Shown here piece after piece: positions 47,863-59,350 of a stretch of DNA of 64,000 nucleotides. Position numbers and translations under genes: made by a program. The notes under the pieces are model-generated. The model saw only the letters and a program-made list of their open reading frames with translations, had not been told where the DNA came from and did no database searches. The first letter of the stretch is position 1, and each line of letters begins with the position of its first letter. Source of the stretch: Uranotaenia lowii (Eukaryota; Arthropoda; Insecta; Diptera; Culicidae); assembly GCF_029784155.1 (NCBI RefSeq), contig NC_073693.1:220485770-220549769 (forward strand), in the 5' to 3' direction.

Positions 47863-48208
47863 ATCTAAGCTTCTTATCAGTTTGTAGTTAGTAACTCTTA
47901 GTCACTTTTTTGTAGCACAACATTAATATTAAAATTTATTTTTGTTTATTTCTATTTAATCCTTGATTTGAAATTTGTTTATAAACATTAACTTTCAAGT
48001 TATCTTCAGGTTATCAATAATTATTTATCACGGTTTCGAAGGAATTAGAAGAATTTCGATTTTTTTCCTGTAACACGGCTCATTGGCGGCGCACACTTTC
48101 TTCGACCATAGTTTTAGCTAGCCGTTTTAGATATTCGTTCTAGTTATCAGATTGATGTCTTTGACAACCTTTCCCTTTGCTTTGAGTCTCCTCTTCATGA
48201 TTGCCCAG

Positions 48209-48689
48209 TTTTTTCTTTTTCTTTTTTTTTGTGATGGTCCCACAGGCCCATTCGGGTCCTTCCTCCACCCCATACGCTTCTTTAGGAGTGGGAGGGACTA
48301 GTTATCCTCTGGATAATTATGTTTACATTATTTGATCAATTCCTGTACGACTTGTTTGTCTTACTCCCGCGTATGTCCATCACCGTACATTTTTTTTATC
48401 TGATACTTCTTCAGATCTTCATCACATCCATATGATCCTTTTTAGGATTGGTCATTGTTTCAGATTGACTGTTTGACGTATTGTATTGTCAGTTTCTTAA
48501 AGACATTTAAGTTCGAACTGTCTTTGATGTTCAGCGGCAGATTATTATACATCTTCAGTCCGTTGTAGAAAACAGAACGTTTGGTCATCTTTTTTTCTGG
48601 CCAAATCTCGGTCCGATAGATAGGAATTTCTCTTAACCCATTCAAGACGGCGACTTTTTTCGAACGCGTCCCCCAGGAGTGATACATTT
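48209..48689 (-). pseudogene. LINE 3' end, copy-2 counterpart of 40165-40645
   Basis: Same fragment at offset 8044, with an identical C-terminal frame (48460-48687). Confidence 0.65.
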
Positions 48690-49130
48690 CTATTCTTTGA
48701 TTCGATCAATTTTTATTATATGCAGTCCTCTCCTCGAAATAAAATTATTTCCAATAGCCGAATTGCACAATGGGTAGAAGATAATAATACACCATATTGA
48801 ACATGTTCATCATTCGTTTCAATTTTTGTTCTTTTTATAAAGGAAAAACCCGATTTAATACACTTGACAGTGGATTGTAGCCTTTCTTTCAGCCTGTAAA
48901 TTTTATTTGGGTACATATAAAACAAAATGAATTATGAATTATGATAAATGAATTTCATACGCAATAAATCCAAAATGAATTTAGGAATTAAAGATTCAAA
49001 GTTTTTATTAGGATAAAAGTATTTTTATATAATCATAATTTTCATATAAATAACCTTATTTGCAACTAGTTGGAGATTTTTGAATGACTAGATTCTGGAA
49101 TAACTCAATTTACTCCTTTTGGAGTTACAG

Positions 49131-49966
49131 CATACACACAAAACTTTCAAGGCTCCACTTAGCAAAAATACTGTGTTACTTTCGATTAGCAAAAAGAGTT
49201 GTTTTACTAACGCGATAGCAAAGTTATTATTTTGCTTGATTTTGGTAAAAAAGCAGCCTAGCTAGCCGCTTCGTTCAGACAGCAGCCGCCGGTTTCGAGA
49301 AAAAAATAGTTCGACGCGAATCAGTGCGGTTGAGAAAATTAGATGCTGGCAGAACCTGCGGAGACTAGGCTGACAACGACGGAATGGAAGCCAGGTCAAC
49401 TTGCTGCATGTGATGGAGATGGTGAATAAATTCACACCGGGAACGGACAGGTAATAGCAGATTTGGCCAATGGAAATCCGGTTTTAAATTTCAAAAATTA
49501 TTTGTTTTTTTCTACAGGTTGCGGCTGCCGGCGACAACAGACATCATTGCCATCAGGATGATCGACAAAAAGGAAACTGATCTGGCCGCATCGGTTTTCC
49601 GCTTGGCGGATGGTCAGTTACCGCGGACAAGTGCGGTTTTGTTTTTCAAGTGCAGGAAGTGTTAATTGAAATTTGAAAAAAAGTGTCAAATAAATTATGT
49701 GAAAAAAATTTTGTATTCTATTGTATAAGCAGATATTTCCCCCAAATTTCCTGGAAAAAGAATAAATATTGAATTTCAAATCCAATAGGATCTTTTCTAC
49801 CGGTTTTTTGCTAAAAGAAGTGAGCAAAAACTGCGGCGGCTAAATTTTTCTCTCGTTTGCTAAAATTTTAGTTCGAAAAATTTGCTAAAATGATTGCTAA
49901 GTTTCTAGCTGGTCAAATTTGAGCAAAATTTTGCTAATTTTCGGCCTCGAAAATTTTGTGTGTATG
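49131..49966. mobile_element. TIR element carrying a spliced small ORF
   Basis: The left end CATACACACAAAACTTTCAA is matched by the inverse of the right end (CATACACACAAAATTTTCGA). Both subterminal regions contain many copies of TTTTGCTAA/TTAGCAAAA, like transposase-binding repeats. The middle (49260-49640) is GC-richer and holds the two-exon ORF. I do not recognise the superfamily. Confidence 0.55.
49413..49665 (+). CDS. Two-exon small ORF inside the TIR element
   Basis: Exon 1 runs 49413-49450 from an ATG to GACAG, before a GTAATA donor. Exon 2 runs 49518-49665 after TTTTTTTCTACAG. The 67-nt intron is of normal size for mosquitoes, and its removal joins the frames into 61 codons ending in TAA. 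AATAAA follows at 49690. The predicted peptide is basic and ends in FFKCRKC. An in-frame stop upstream means the ATG, or one close to it, must be the start. I do not recognise it. It may be a captured host-gene fragment or a decayed part of a transposase gene. Confidence 0.35.
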
Positions 49967-50216
49967 ATATCTTCAAAATGGAAGGGGTATAAAAATTAAG
50001 AATACAATTTGAAAAAAGATGCCTGACCATGTATTTCAAATAATTCAACCTCTCAAGTAGAGGAATCAAATACATAGATAAAATCATTGGAACAAAATTT
50101 CAATTGCTAGAGTAAAATACGATACCAAAATGCAGAAAATCGGTAGAATAAATTTTGAAAATTAAAAGTATTGAAAATTTTGAAAGCGTAGTATTTTTAA
50201 TTTTGTTATTTTGAGA
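49967..50216. other. AT-rich spacer
   Basis: Nothing recognisable before the minisatellite. Confidence 0.4.
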
Positions 50217-51672
50217 TTTTTATCCTGTTTTGTTGATTTGGTCTATTTTGTTAATTTTGTTAATTTGGTCATTTTTTCAATTTTGTCAATAATGTAAATT
50301 TTTTCAATTTTCATAATTTTGTCAGCATTCTTAGTTGATAAATTTTGTCAATTTTACCAATTTTCTAGATTTTGTCAATTTTGTCGATTTTAACAATTTT
50401 CATGATTTTGTCAACTTTTTCAAATTTGAAAATTTTGTCAATTTTGTCAAATTTGTCAATTTGGTCAGTTTTGTTAATTTTGTCAATTTTGTCAGTTTTA
50501 TCAAATTAGTCAATTTTGTCAATCTTGTCAATTTTGTCAATTTTGTCAATTTTGTCAATTTTGTCAATTTTGTCAGCTTTGTCAATTAAGTGTATTTTGT
50601 CGATTTTGTCATTGTCAATTTGGCCAATTTTCTCAATTTTGTCAATTTTCTTCGATTTTGTAAATTTTGTCAATTTGTCAATTTTGTCAATTTGGTCAAT
50701 TGGATCAATTTTGTAAATTTCGCCAGTCAATTTTGTCAATCTTTTCATTTTTGTCAACTTTGTAAATATAGTGAATTTTGTCAATTTTGTCTTTGTCAAT
50801 TTTGTGAATTTTGACAATTTGGTCATTTTGGTCAATTTGGTCAATTTTGTCAATTTTGTCGATTTTTGTCAGTTTTATCAATCTTGTCAATTTTGTCAAT
50901 TGAGTGAATTTTGTCGATTTTGTCATCGTTAATTTAGTAATTTTTTTTTCAATTTTGTCAGTTTTATCAATCTTGTCAATTTTGTCAATTCAGTGAATTT
51001 TGTCGATTTTGTCATCGTCAATTTTGTCAATTCTGCCAATTTTCTCGATTTTGTCAAATTTATAAATATTATCAATTTTTATGATTTTTTCAGCTAAGTT
51101 AATTTTGTCAAATCAATGAATTAAGCCAAGTTTGTCAATTTCGTCAATTTGGTCAATTTGGTCAATTTAATCAATTTTGTCAATTTTGTCGATTTTTGTC
51201 AGTTTTATCAATCTTGTCAATTTTGTCAATTTAGTGAATTTTTTCGATTTTGTCATCGTTAATTTAATCATTTTTATCAATTTTCTCAATTTTGTCAGTT
51301 TTATCAATCTTGTCAATTTTGTCAATTTAGTGAATTTTGTCATCTCTTTTGTCAATTTTGTTAATTTTGTCAATTTTGTCAATTTTGTCAATTTTGTCGA
51401 TTTTGTCAATTTTGTCAATTTTTTCAAGTTTGTTGATTTTGTCAGTTTTATCAATATTGTCAATTCAGTGAATTTTAATCCAGTTTTTCATCGTCAATTT
51501 GGTCAATTTTGCCAATTTTCTCGATTTTGTCAATTTTATAAATTTTGTCAATTTTATGATTTTTTCAATCAAGTGAATTTTGTCAAATCAATGAATTATG
51601 TCAAATTTGTCAATTTCGTCAAATTGGTCTTTTTAGTCAATTTTTTTTCTGTTTCTTCAACTTTGTCAATAA
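50217..51672. repeat. TTTTGTCAA minisatellite with higher-order units
   Basis: About 1.45 kb of 9-bp units with consensus TTTTGTCAA and point variants. Higher-order units beginning GTCAGTTTTATCAATCTTGT recur at 50868, 50957, 51198, 51294 and (diverged) 51441. They are often followed by AGTGAATTTTGTCGATTTTG and TCATCGT. Because the unit is a multiple of three, long open frames appear on both strands (NFV repeats forward; KLT and KID repeats reverse). These are by-products rather than genes. Confidence 0.9.
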
Positions 51673-52689
51673 TGATTATTAGCTTTTTAGCTTTATATGC
51701 ATGTTCCAAAAAAAATCCCAAATGCTTCAAACTCTACTATGGAGGGTTTGGTGGCGCTACTGTTTGGTTGTCATCTTCCATTGGCTTCAGCAAGTGAAAG
51801 TTAAGATTGACCTCCAAGCCGTCATCGTTTTTCTCTAGACACCAACCCCAACAACAACAACGCAACGTTAGATCTGAAGAGAGGAAGAGAAAAGGGAACA
51901 AAAAAACAAGCTCGAGAGCTTAAAGCTCGAGAGGATTCAGTAGCATTTGTCTTATTAGATTTAATTTGCCCTCACGGGCGAAATACTCTCCTGTCGTTGC
52001 TGCTTAAGAAAAAGCTTCGTAAGCACGAACGGCACGTGAGAAGATGAGAGGATGTGCATACATCGTCCGCGTACCCGTGTTGTTTTCCCCTTCTCAGAGC
52101 AATCTGTTCCTGAATATAATGTTGGGCGAAGTTACTATCGCTTTCGTACCATGCAGTGTGGGCATCACGTACTCACCAACGACTTCACAAATTTCGGGGT
52201 CGTACCCCTTGGTGGAAACCATTTTACAATTTATAATTCGGAGCTTCGGTTCCGAAATTTTTGAAATGGTTCGGTGTTATCTGAACCGTTAAAATAAAAA
52301 AATTTCAATCATTGGCCGGGAAAATATGAATTGGCGTATTCCTCCCATACGGTTTCTGTCACCATGACATCAAACCTGAGAGGGAGTGAAGCCTGTCTGG
52401 TTCCCCTTTCACACATCGACAGGTCCATACTTTTCGATAGCAAGCGCGTATCAATGACGTCACATATAATTTGACGTCATATATACGATAATCTTGATTT
52501 TAGTGATTGCTTGTTGTGGCCAGCCAGCTAAATTGACACGTTTTTTGGTGTGATGATTTGATGATAATTACTATGAAAATTTATTTTTCAAACTATTTTG
52601 TTTTTTTTTCTTTCTTTTATACATTGAAGAGGGAAAAAAATCAAATTTTTTAAGACAAAAATCATTTTTATTGTATTTCCCAGTTTCGC
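51673..52689. other. Unrecognised sequence, possible exon at 52098-52264
   Basis: A frame to 52264 opens after an acceptor-like TTTTCCCCTTCTCAG and includes CGHHVLTNDFTNFGVVPLGG, which looks protein-like, but no donor or neighbour exon is evident. A second frame overlaps it. Too weak to call a gene. Confidence 0.25.
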
Positions 52690-52860
52690 AAAAACGTAGT
52701 GACAAAGTTTATAAAAAATCACACCAATACATACAAATACACTGACATCGTCTGAACTCGTCGAGCTGATTCGATAGGTACCTATAAAGGTATATCTAAG
52801 ACCCATAATTAATGATCTCCCAAATCGACCGATAACTATACCTTTCTGAAAGAAAGGCAA

Positions 52861-55085
52861 AAATATAATGCAAAGAATATCATGTAATGTGGTTTAAACC
52901 AACAATTAGTTTATTCTTAACTTTTTACAATGAGAATGTGTTTACTTTTGTGGTTTATGTTTTTTTTTCAATTTTATCGGTTTTAACCTGATTTTTTTCC
53001 TCCTCTGTGGATTTTTATCTAACCGGGAACTTTTGAAGCTGTCCAATTTTTTAATGTTGAAAGCAAGGTTGCCGAAAAAATGTGTGTTTTTGCAAAAACA
53101 AATCCGATTTTCTGTGATTTAACCAAGAAATAGTGTGATGGAAAAAGCCCCAAAATCATTATCATGACTTTCCTAAACAAAACAAAAATTCAAAACTTAT
53201 GTTAACATTTTTCTCAAATACGTAGGTACAAAATTTAACAAATCTGTGAAATCAATGAATATTTCCAAAAATCTGTGTTCCGTGACTGTGATGAAAATTT
53301 GGACGAATCTCTGTGGAATTATAGATTATTCTGTGATTTCGGCAACCTCGTTTGAAAAGAGGGTGATTTGTTTATTTGTGTAAAACATCAACGGATCACA
53401 TGTTGATCCTAATGATAGCCTAATAAAATAATAAATTAAAAACTACTTAAAACTACAAAGTTTGCCCATCATTTCATGAACGCACATCGAACGGAACGTT
53501 AAAATTTCAAAAATTTAACTGAAATATTAAATTAAAATTTATTAGAAATTCATGTTTGAATATTTAATAATAAAATTAAATAACGATGATGGTATTATCA
53601 GCAAATTAATAATTCGTTTAATAATATTTTCAACTATAAGATACAGATTTCACCTTTGTGAAAGTAGAATTAACTAAAAATTCCCCGACAAGGGCTGTAG
53701 AACCCAACAGCACGCTCGAAAGGTTATGAATTTAAAAGTTGGACTTAATAAGACGGAATTCATAAAAACTCTATACTGGTCCTAGATGCATATCAATTTA
53801 AGTTATTATCCCCTCACTATAGCCTAAATAACCACCGACGCACACTTCCACAAAAACAACACAAATAACAAGCAAATGACCTGTTGTCTGTAGCGACGAA
53901 ACGAAACCCTGTCTGCGCGGCCTTATTTTATAAGTAATTTTCATCCCCAAATATTTTGAAGACATTTTCATACACAGTGAAACCAATGCAAAGTAACGTT
54001 TATCTATCCTTTATAGATTCTATTGGTTAGAGAACCATGAAAATTAGTCCACTAATTCAATTTATTCAAAATCATGAAAAAGTTCAAACTATTTCCATTG
54101 CACACACGGTGTGCAATCCGTCTCGAGTGGGTATATATCTTCAAAATCTTACTACGCAGTTTCCGGTCGACAGTTTAACTCCGACGATTAGCTTGAAGTT
54201 TTCGAATCACCTTCAATATTTCCTTATACCGTATGAAATCGCGTCATACGGTATTTCTGGGCAATTTCAGCTAGCTAGCCTCGATGCAGACCACAATGGA
54301 TTTTCAAAATAACTGTGCATAATTTTTTCCCTTCTTTCGGCTTTTATATTGATTGTTTACAAAGTACCTACATTCGATATGCGGAAAAGCATACGTGAAG
54401 CTGACAAAATTCCCGACACGTGGGCGCCAAGAACTTCCAAATCTGTCCACCAGGAGCGCCACAATATGAGCAAAAGATTGTTCCAATTCTCAATGAAGCA
54501 AGCCTTAGAAACAGGATCTTAATGGTAGAGCACACGTAAAATGATAAAAAGGTAAAATTTACCGAGATAAAAAGGTGAAAGCTTAATCAATCCAAATAGG
54601 TAACTTTTACCTCATCGAGGTTAAACTCACATCGCAACAAGATCAAGTTTTTGTGTGAGTTCTCATCATGAAACTATATATTATTGATACAAAGATTCCC
54701 AAAACATTAAACACATAGGTAATGAAAAATTCAAATTAAAATTCAAATGTACTTATGCCTTTGTTTCATGTAATTTGATTACTTCCCAGAACACATTTGA
54801 ACAGGCGAAGAGAAAAAAAACTTTTTAGACATTGAATGGGCAACCAGTAGGATGTTCGTTTTTGCCCAGCGAATCGCAAAGGTAAATTAACCTCTTTTCT
54901 AGGTAAAAAAGAAAGACGGTACAATGCACCTTTTTCCTAAGTGAATGAAAAAAAGATAAAAAAAAAAATAAAAAATCTTTTGATTCGATTGAATAATTTT
55001 TTCAATTTCCCCCGTCTTTTGTTAATCTTTAGACTTTATAAATTATCCAAGCTTCTGTCTTCAACAACTCATTTTGTTATTTTAT
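52861..55085. other. Non-coding part of copy 2 (equals 40800-43025)
   Basis: Near-identical to copy 1. Indels are TATATTATC to TATATATC near 54135 and length changes in A-runs near 54817 and 54960. No gene seen. Confidence 0.5.
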
Positions 55086-55672
55086 CCTTCCTAAGCTGTT
55101 CGCTAAATATCCGTTTCGGGGAAATTTGACTTGTAAATAGTTTGTTGTCGTTCCTGTGGACGCGATTTTGATGATAGGTAGTCATTGTGTAGGTACCTAG
55201 TTTATTTTAGTTTCTCAACATTTCAAAATTAAGTAAATTTGTTTTACCAGGCTGTCTGTATTAGGTTCCGTATAAAAAAAAAGTCTCAAAATTTTTTTTA
55301 TTTTTGAATTGCTCATAATTTCTGACAGCTTTGCTGTATTAAAGGGTTTCTTTGATTTTTGGAATTGTCATCACATCTATCCGACGATGTATAAATGAGT
55401 AAGAGTTCGATGAACGTATCCCGGATTTCCGGTAGAAAAAAAAGTCGTACTTAAAACAAAGACATCCAACTTCATCTTTGCTTCGCTTTATCTCATGTCT
55501 CAATTCTAAGCTCACATTTTAGTTCATTTTTCGTTAATTTGTTTATTGTTTTCATAGAACATACTTGGTCTCTAAAATATCTCAGTGCTTCAGTATATTG
55601 GAATGATGGTGATTATTTAAGATGTTTTGAATATGTGCTTCGGGTCATATTGACCCGAACAGGTTTGGAGGG
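55086..55672. mobile_element. TIR element, copy-2 counterpart of 43026-43612
   Basis: Same ends and internal palindrome. One T fewer in the T-run just outside the right end. Confidence 0.55.
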
Positions 55673-56799
55673 TTTTTTTAATGGTAGGAAATTATCATTT
55701 TACACTTGTTTAGGTTATTGGTATTATAATTTATCATTTAGAATTCATCGCATGGGTTTTCCTGTTTATGATAAAAGGAAATAAAAGTTTGATTCAAAAT
55801 GTTGTGCTTGAAATTTTTCTTTTCCCTATCAATCACTGACTGTTTAGTGTTCAACTTGAAAAGTAGAACGTCTAAATATAAGCTCGTTTTCCAAGAATTT
55901 CGTTGAAGAGCTTATTTGGCTATCTTTGTCACCAGGCTGTTGTGCCTCCAGCGATGTCATTTTAATAATAACCTCGGCCTCCACGTTCATACATACATGT
56001 ATTGAAGGATGCAGCTCATTGAAGAGAAGGATGCAAGCAACCTGGGCCGGATAACGTTCGGGTGCTTTTAGGATCGAATCGCCGCGCCATCATTTTTCCC
56101 GAATCCACTTCCGCCGGAAACGAATTTCAGCGGTGGATGATGCACCCTGCTCTATAAATGTGTGTAGATACGTGTAGGAGCCTACAGGTGTATGACAATC
56201 ACAGGGTTCTAAATATAGCGTTCGCTCGCTGACTGGCTGGAGGGATGCTGGGTTGTGTTTATTGGAATGTATGTTCTCCGGTTATTGGTGAAGAGAACTG
56301 ATAATGTAAACGGGGGAAGAGCAATTGCTATTTATTACTCGGTCTAATGGAAAGCTCTTACCGAAATGAAACTACCGAAAAAGAAATTATGTTAGTTTAT
56401 ACTTACTACAACATCGTTGTGACGTTGAGTTGGTTTAAGGTCGCATCCATTGAGGTAGTCAATGTGTAGTAAGCACGTAGGACTGGCTAGAGATAATTAA
56501 ACAATTGATCTTCAATGGTCGGTATCATAGATCAATTGCCTTCGGCAATACTGGGTATGGTATATGGTTGTTTGCTATCAATTAGACATGATCCATGGTG
56601 AGACGATTTGGAACATCAGATGACTCGTACAAACAACAATGTTCCTTGATCATCTCAATTGACCAATTTGTTATGAAAGTTTGTTAGGTAAAATATTTCA
56701 ATTTTTTTCGAATCCCAATAGTTCAAACTTCTTTTCGAATTGACATCAACCGTAGATTCCAATCATTGATCGATTCTCTCTTTTTCTCACTAATTCCAG

Positions 56800-56953
56800 A
56801 TTCATTTCATTGTTCCGGGTAGTAATCGGATAAAACCGCATGGACGCCTTTTCAACGAAACGTAAGCAGCATTACACGACCGGTGATTTCAATCCACCAG
56901 CCCCATATTCTAAACAGACGCAGAGCAAACGGAACATTCTCTCCAAGCAAGAG
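56800..56953 (+). CDS. Candidate host exon with start codon, copy 2
   Basis: Counterpart of 44741-44894. The ATG is at 56840, with 38 codons and a donor GTAGGT at 56954. The peptide is identical, and the single base change is silent (CCG to CCA). If the two copies are alleles, only one gene exists here. Confidence 0.6.
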
Positions 56954-59350
56954 GTAGGTGCTTAGGTTTTAAGGGGGTGTTTATTGGGTGGGGTGGATGG
57001 GATTTGTTGTTTGTTTGTTTTTTCGATTGAGTAATATTGCAAGTTTGCGTTCAAGCCAAGGTGCAAGTAGATAATCAACTTATCCCCGATTACGTTGATT
57101 TATCAATCAATGGACATCGGCTTAGCTTTGGGATTAAATTTCGCATGCCGGCGATAGAAACTGATTTCGTTGACTTAGGGTATTATATCGATACCGAGAA
57201 ATTTAAATCATTTGTAACAAATTTTCAACCCTCAACCTCAGAAATTACTTGATGAATTTTGAATTCTCATTGTAGAAAATAAATAATATCCCTTACTGAA
57301 CTTTATATAAAGTTTTTAATATCATCATTAGAAAATTCGACTGGTTTCATTTTGAGCTTTGAAACCTTAAAAAGTAGCTAAAAATCAAGCAAAATTTCAG
57401 TTCATTAAATAATTCATCGACCTTAACGGATCTTCAAATCCTAACTAGCAAGTAGCACGTGAGGTGTTACAAAGTAAAATTTTACTCTAAAGCAGGGGTG
57501 AGCAACCTTTTGAATCCACTGGCCTATTTGAATTTAAATTTTGCGGTGGGCCGCACTCTAAATGAAATTTATTAATAACTAGCAGAGCAATTAAACAGGT
57601 AATAAACAATTTTTGACAAAATCATATCTGAAAATCAAAAGATAAAGATAAAGTTTAAGAAAAGTTAAATTTATGCAAGGCGGACAATACCACTACAACA
57701 AAATTTTATATGTACCTATATCACTTAGTACATCTGGATTTTTAAAATTGATTTGCACTTCTTCGGAACATCCGTTCTTCCAAATAGAAACATCATTTGC
57801 TTCCCTTTGATTTAAAAATCGAAAATTGTTGTAGTCCTTTATATGGTTCTTGAAAAAAGTTTGGACCATTTTTTTTACAAAAATCCATGTTTTCTCATAC
57901 TGTTGAACTATTTGTCATCACTTCCATTAATAAATTTTCTGGGACGATATCCCAGCAATAGCTTATAGTGAGTATAATGTATTTTTAGGAAATCTCTGTC
58001 TTCTCAGCGTTCGACGTTGAATCGTTACTGAATATTAATTCATTTTTTCTTTGAGTATTTGTCCTCGACGTCCCGATCTTTTTACTTACAAACGGTGAAA
58101 ACACTGTGTTTTAATTTAGAATTTTCGTATAAGATTTTGCATTGAGATGTTAAGCAAGGTAGACAAAATCATTGAAAAATCCATAATTCCTAAGATTTTC
58201 AAGCAATTTTGGTCAAACTTACAGTGAGCATTCCAGATTCTAGAATTTGTTCTACAGATTACGTGAATTTTTTCAATACAATTTAAAAACTTTAGGGGTA
58301 GGATTTTACGAAAGGTAGTGGATTTCTAATTTTCAAGTAAAATTACTAAATCCATCAAATTGAGGCAAGATTTTTCTACGAATTTTTTAAAAGCATCACC
58401 AAAATAATCACAGATTTTTTTGGTAGAACAACAGAATTACAGATTTGTTTTTTTAAAGAACCCAGAATACTTGATACTCGGTAATGTCGATAAGAAATCC
58501 AGAATTGTTCATCCAGACTTTGTTATTAAACTTTTCTCATATCAAACTCTCAAGAACAAAATTAACTCTCTCGCCTTTTTCAGTATTTGAGTGCTTACAA
58601 AACTAACCTTTTTACTAAATTTGTTAAATAACTTAAAATTTTCGAGGAAAAAATATCTGCTGAAAATGTTTATCGTAGAATCAGCTGAGTGCAAGACCTA
58701 AAAACTACTTTGAAAAAAAAAAACGCTTGACACAAGTTTCCGTTGCGTTCAATAATCCTTACACTATTCGATTTTTTTTTTAATTTTATCAATTAAAAAA
58801 AAGCATTTGAAAAAAATGTAAAAATTTAAATTATAGTGTTTTTTTATATTATCTTACATTGCGCCGGGAGTCTTCGGATCTTCCCCTAAATTAAAAAATA
58901 TGGTTCATTTTTGCGACTTAAAACATATGTGTTTTTTTCAGATTTCTAAAACTTTTATTTGCTTAATAAGATTCGGTTTGAGTATAAAAATATCCCCTAT
59001 ACTGGATTGAGATTAAGCTACGAAAAAATATTTGGTACGCTGAACTTAAATTAACCATTTTACTGTCTTGTAATACGAATAATTCAGAAACAACCCAATG
59101 AATTAAGTTTATTTGGACTTTTTTTTTGATAATTCTAAATCATGAAGCTCGAACTTAAAACGTTTATCGCCAAGCGCAAATTGGATGAATTTCTTGCCAG
59201 GCCAAGATGGCCTGAAGTCTGCTTGCGCGTTTTTTTCCTGTTCTTTAGAAATTTATCTCATTAAGATCATTGAAGATGCTACAAATTGAAAACTATATAT
59301 TTAATATATATAAAATATAATATCACTGTGTGCTTCGAAATCTATAGTTT
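56954..59350. other. AT-rich region, no recognised gene
   Basis: Includes the diverged counterpart of the copy-1 tail (to 58037) with a hAT-like end at 57490-57560, then unique AT-rich DNA. A short inverted motif (CAGGCCAAGATGGCCTG) is near 59,200. Confidence 0.4.

Larger units (their letters stand above)
48847..52860. other. 4.0-kb segment present only in copy 2
   Basis: Absent from copy 1, where the flanks join at AAAGGAAAAAATATAATG (about 40,797). Both breakpoints in copy 2 lie in short A-runs, so the difference can be explained by a deletion at AAAAA microhomology or an insertion with a 5-bp duplication. The segment contains a TIR element, a minisatellite and a mosquito-type repeat at its right end (52,690-52,858, with CCTTTCTTTCAGAAAGGTAT on the minus strand). 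Confidence 0.8.
46501..58037 (+). repeat. Duplicated block, copy 2
   Basis: Begins immediately after the gap at the base equivalent to 38457 and matches copy 1 to its last base (46000 = 58037). It has 4,014 extra bases after position 48,846. It repeats the TIR element (46973-47862), the LINE tail (48209-48689), the 43-kb element (55086-55672) and the exon. Confidence 0.9.

Noticed and set aside
50217..51672. CRISPR-like array
   Set aside because: There are no unique spacers of constant length. The units are 9 bp and contiguous, in a eukaryotic context.
50335..51797. Long open frames with NFV, KLT or KID repeats
   Set aside because: They are produced by a 9-bp tandem repeat that is a multiple of three and open in several frames on both strands. 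Compositional by-product.
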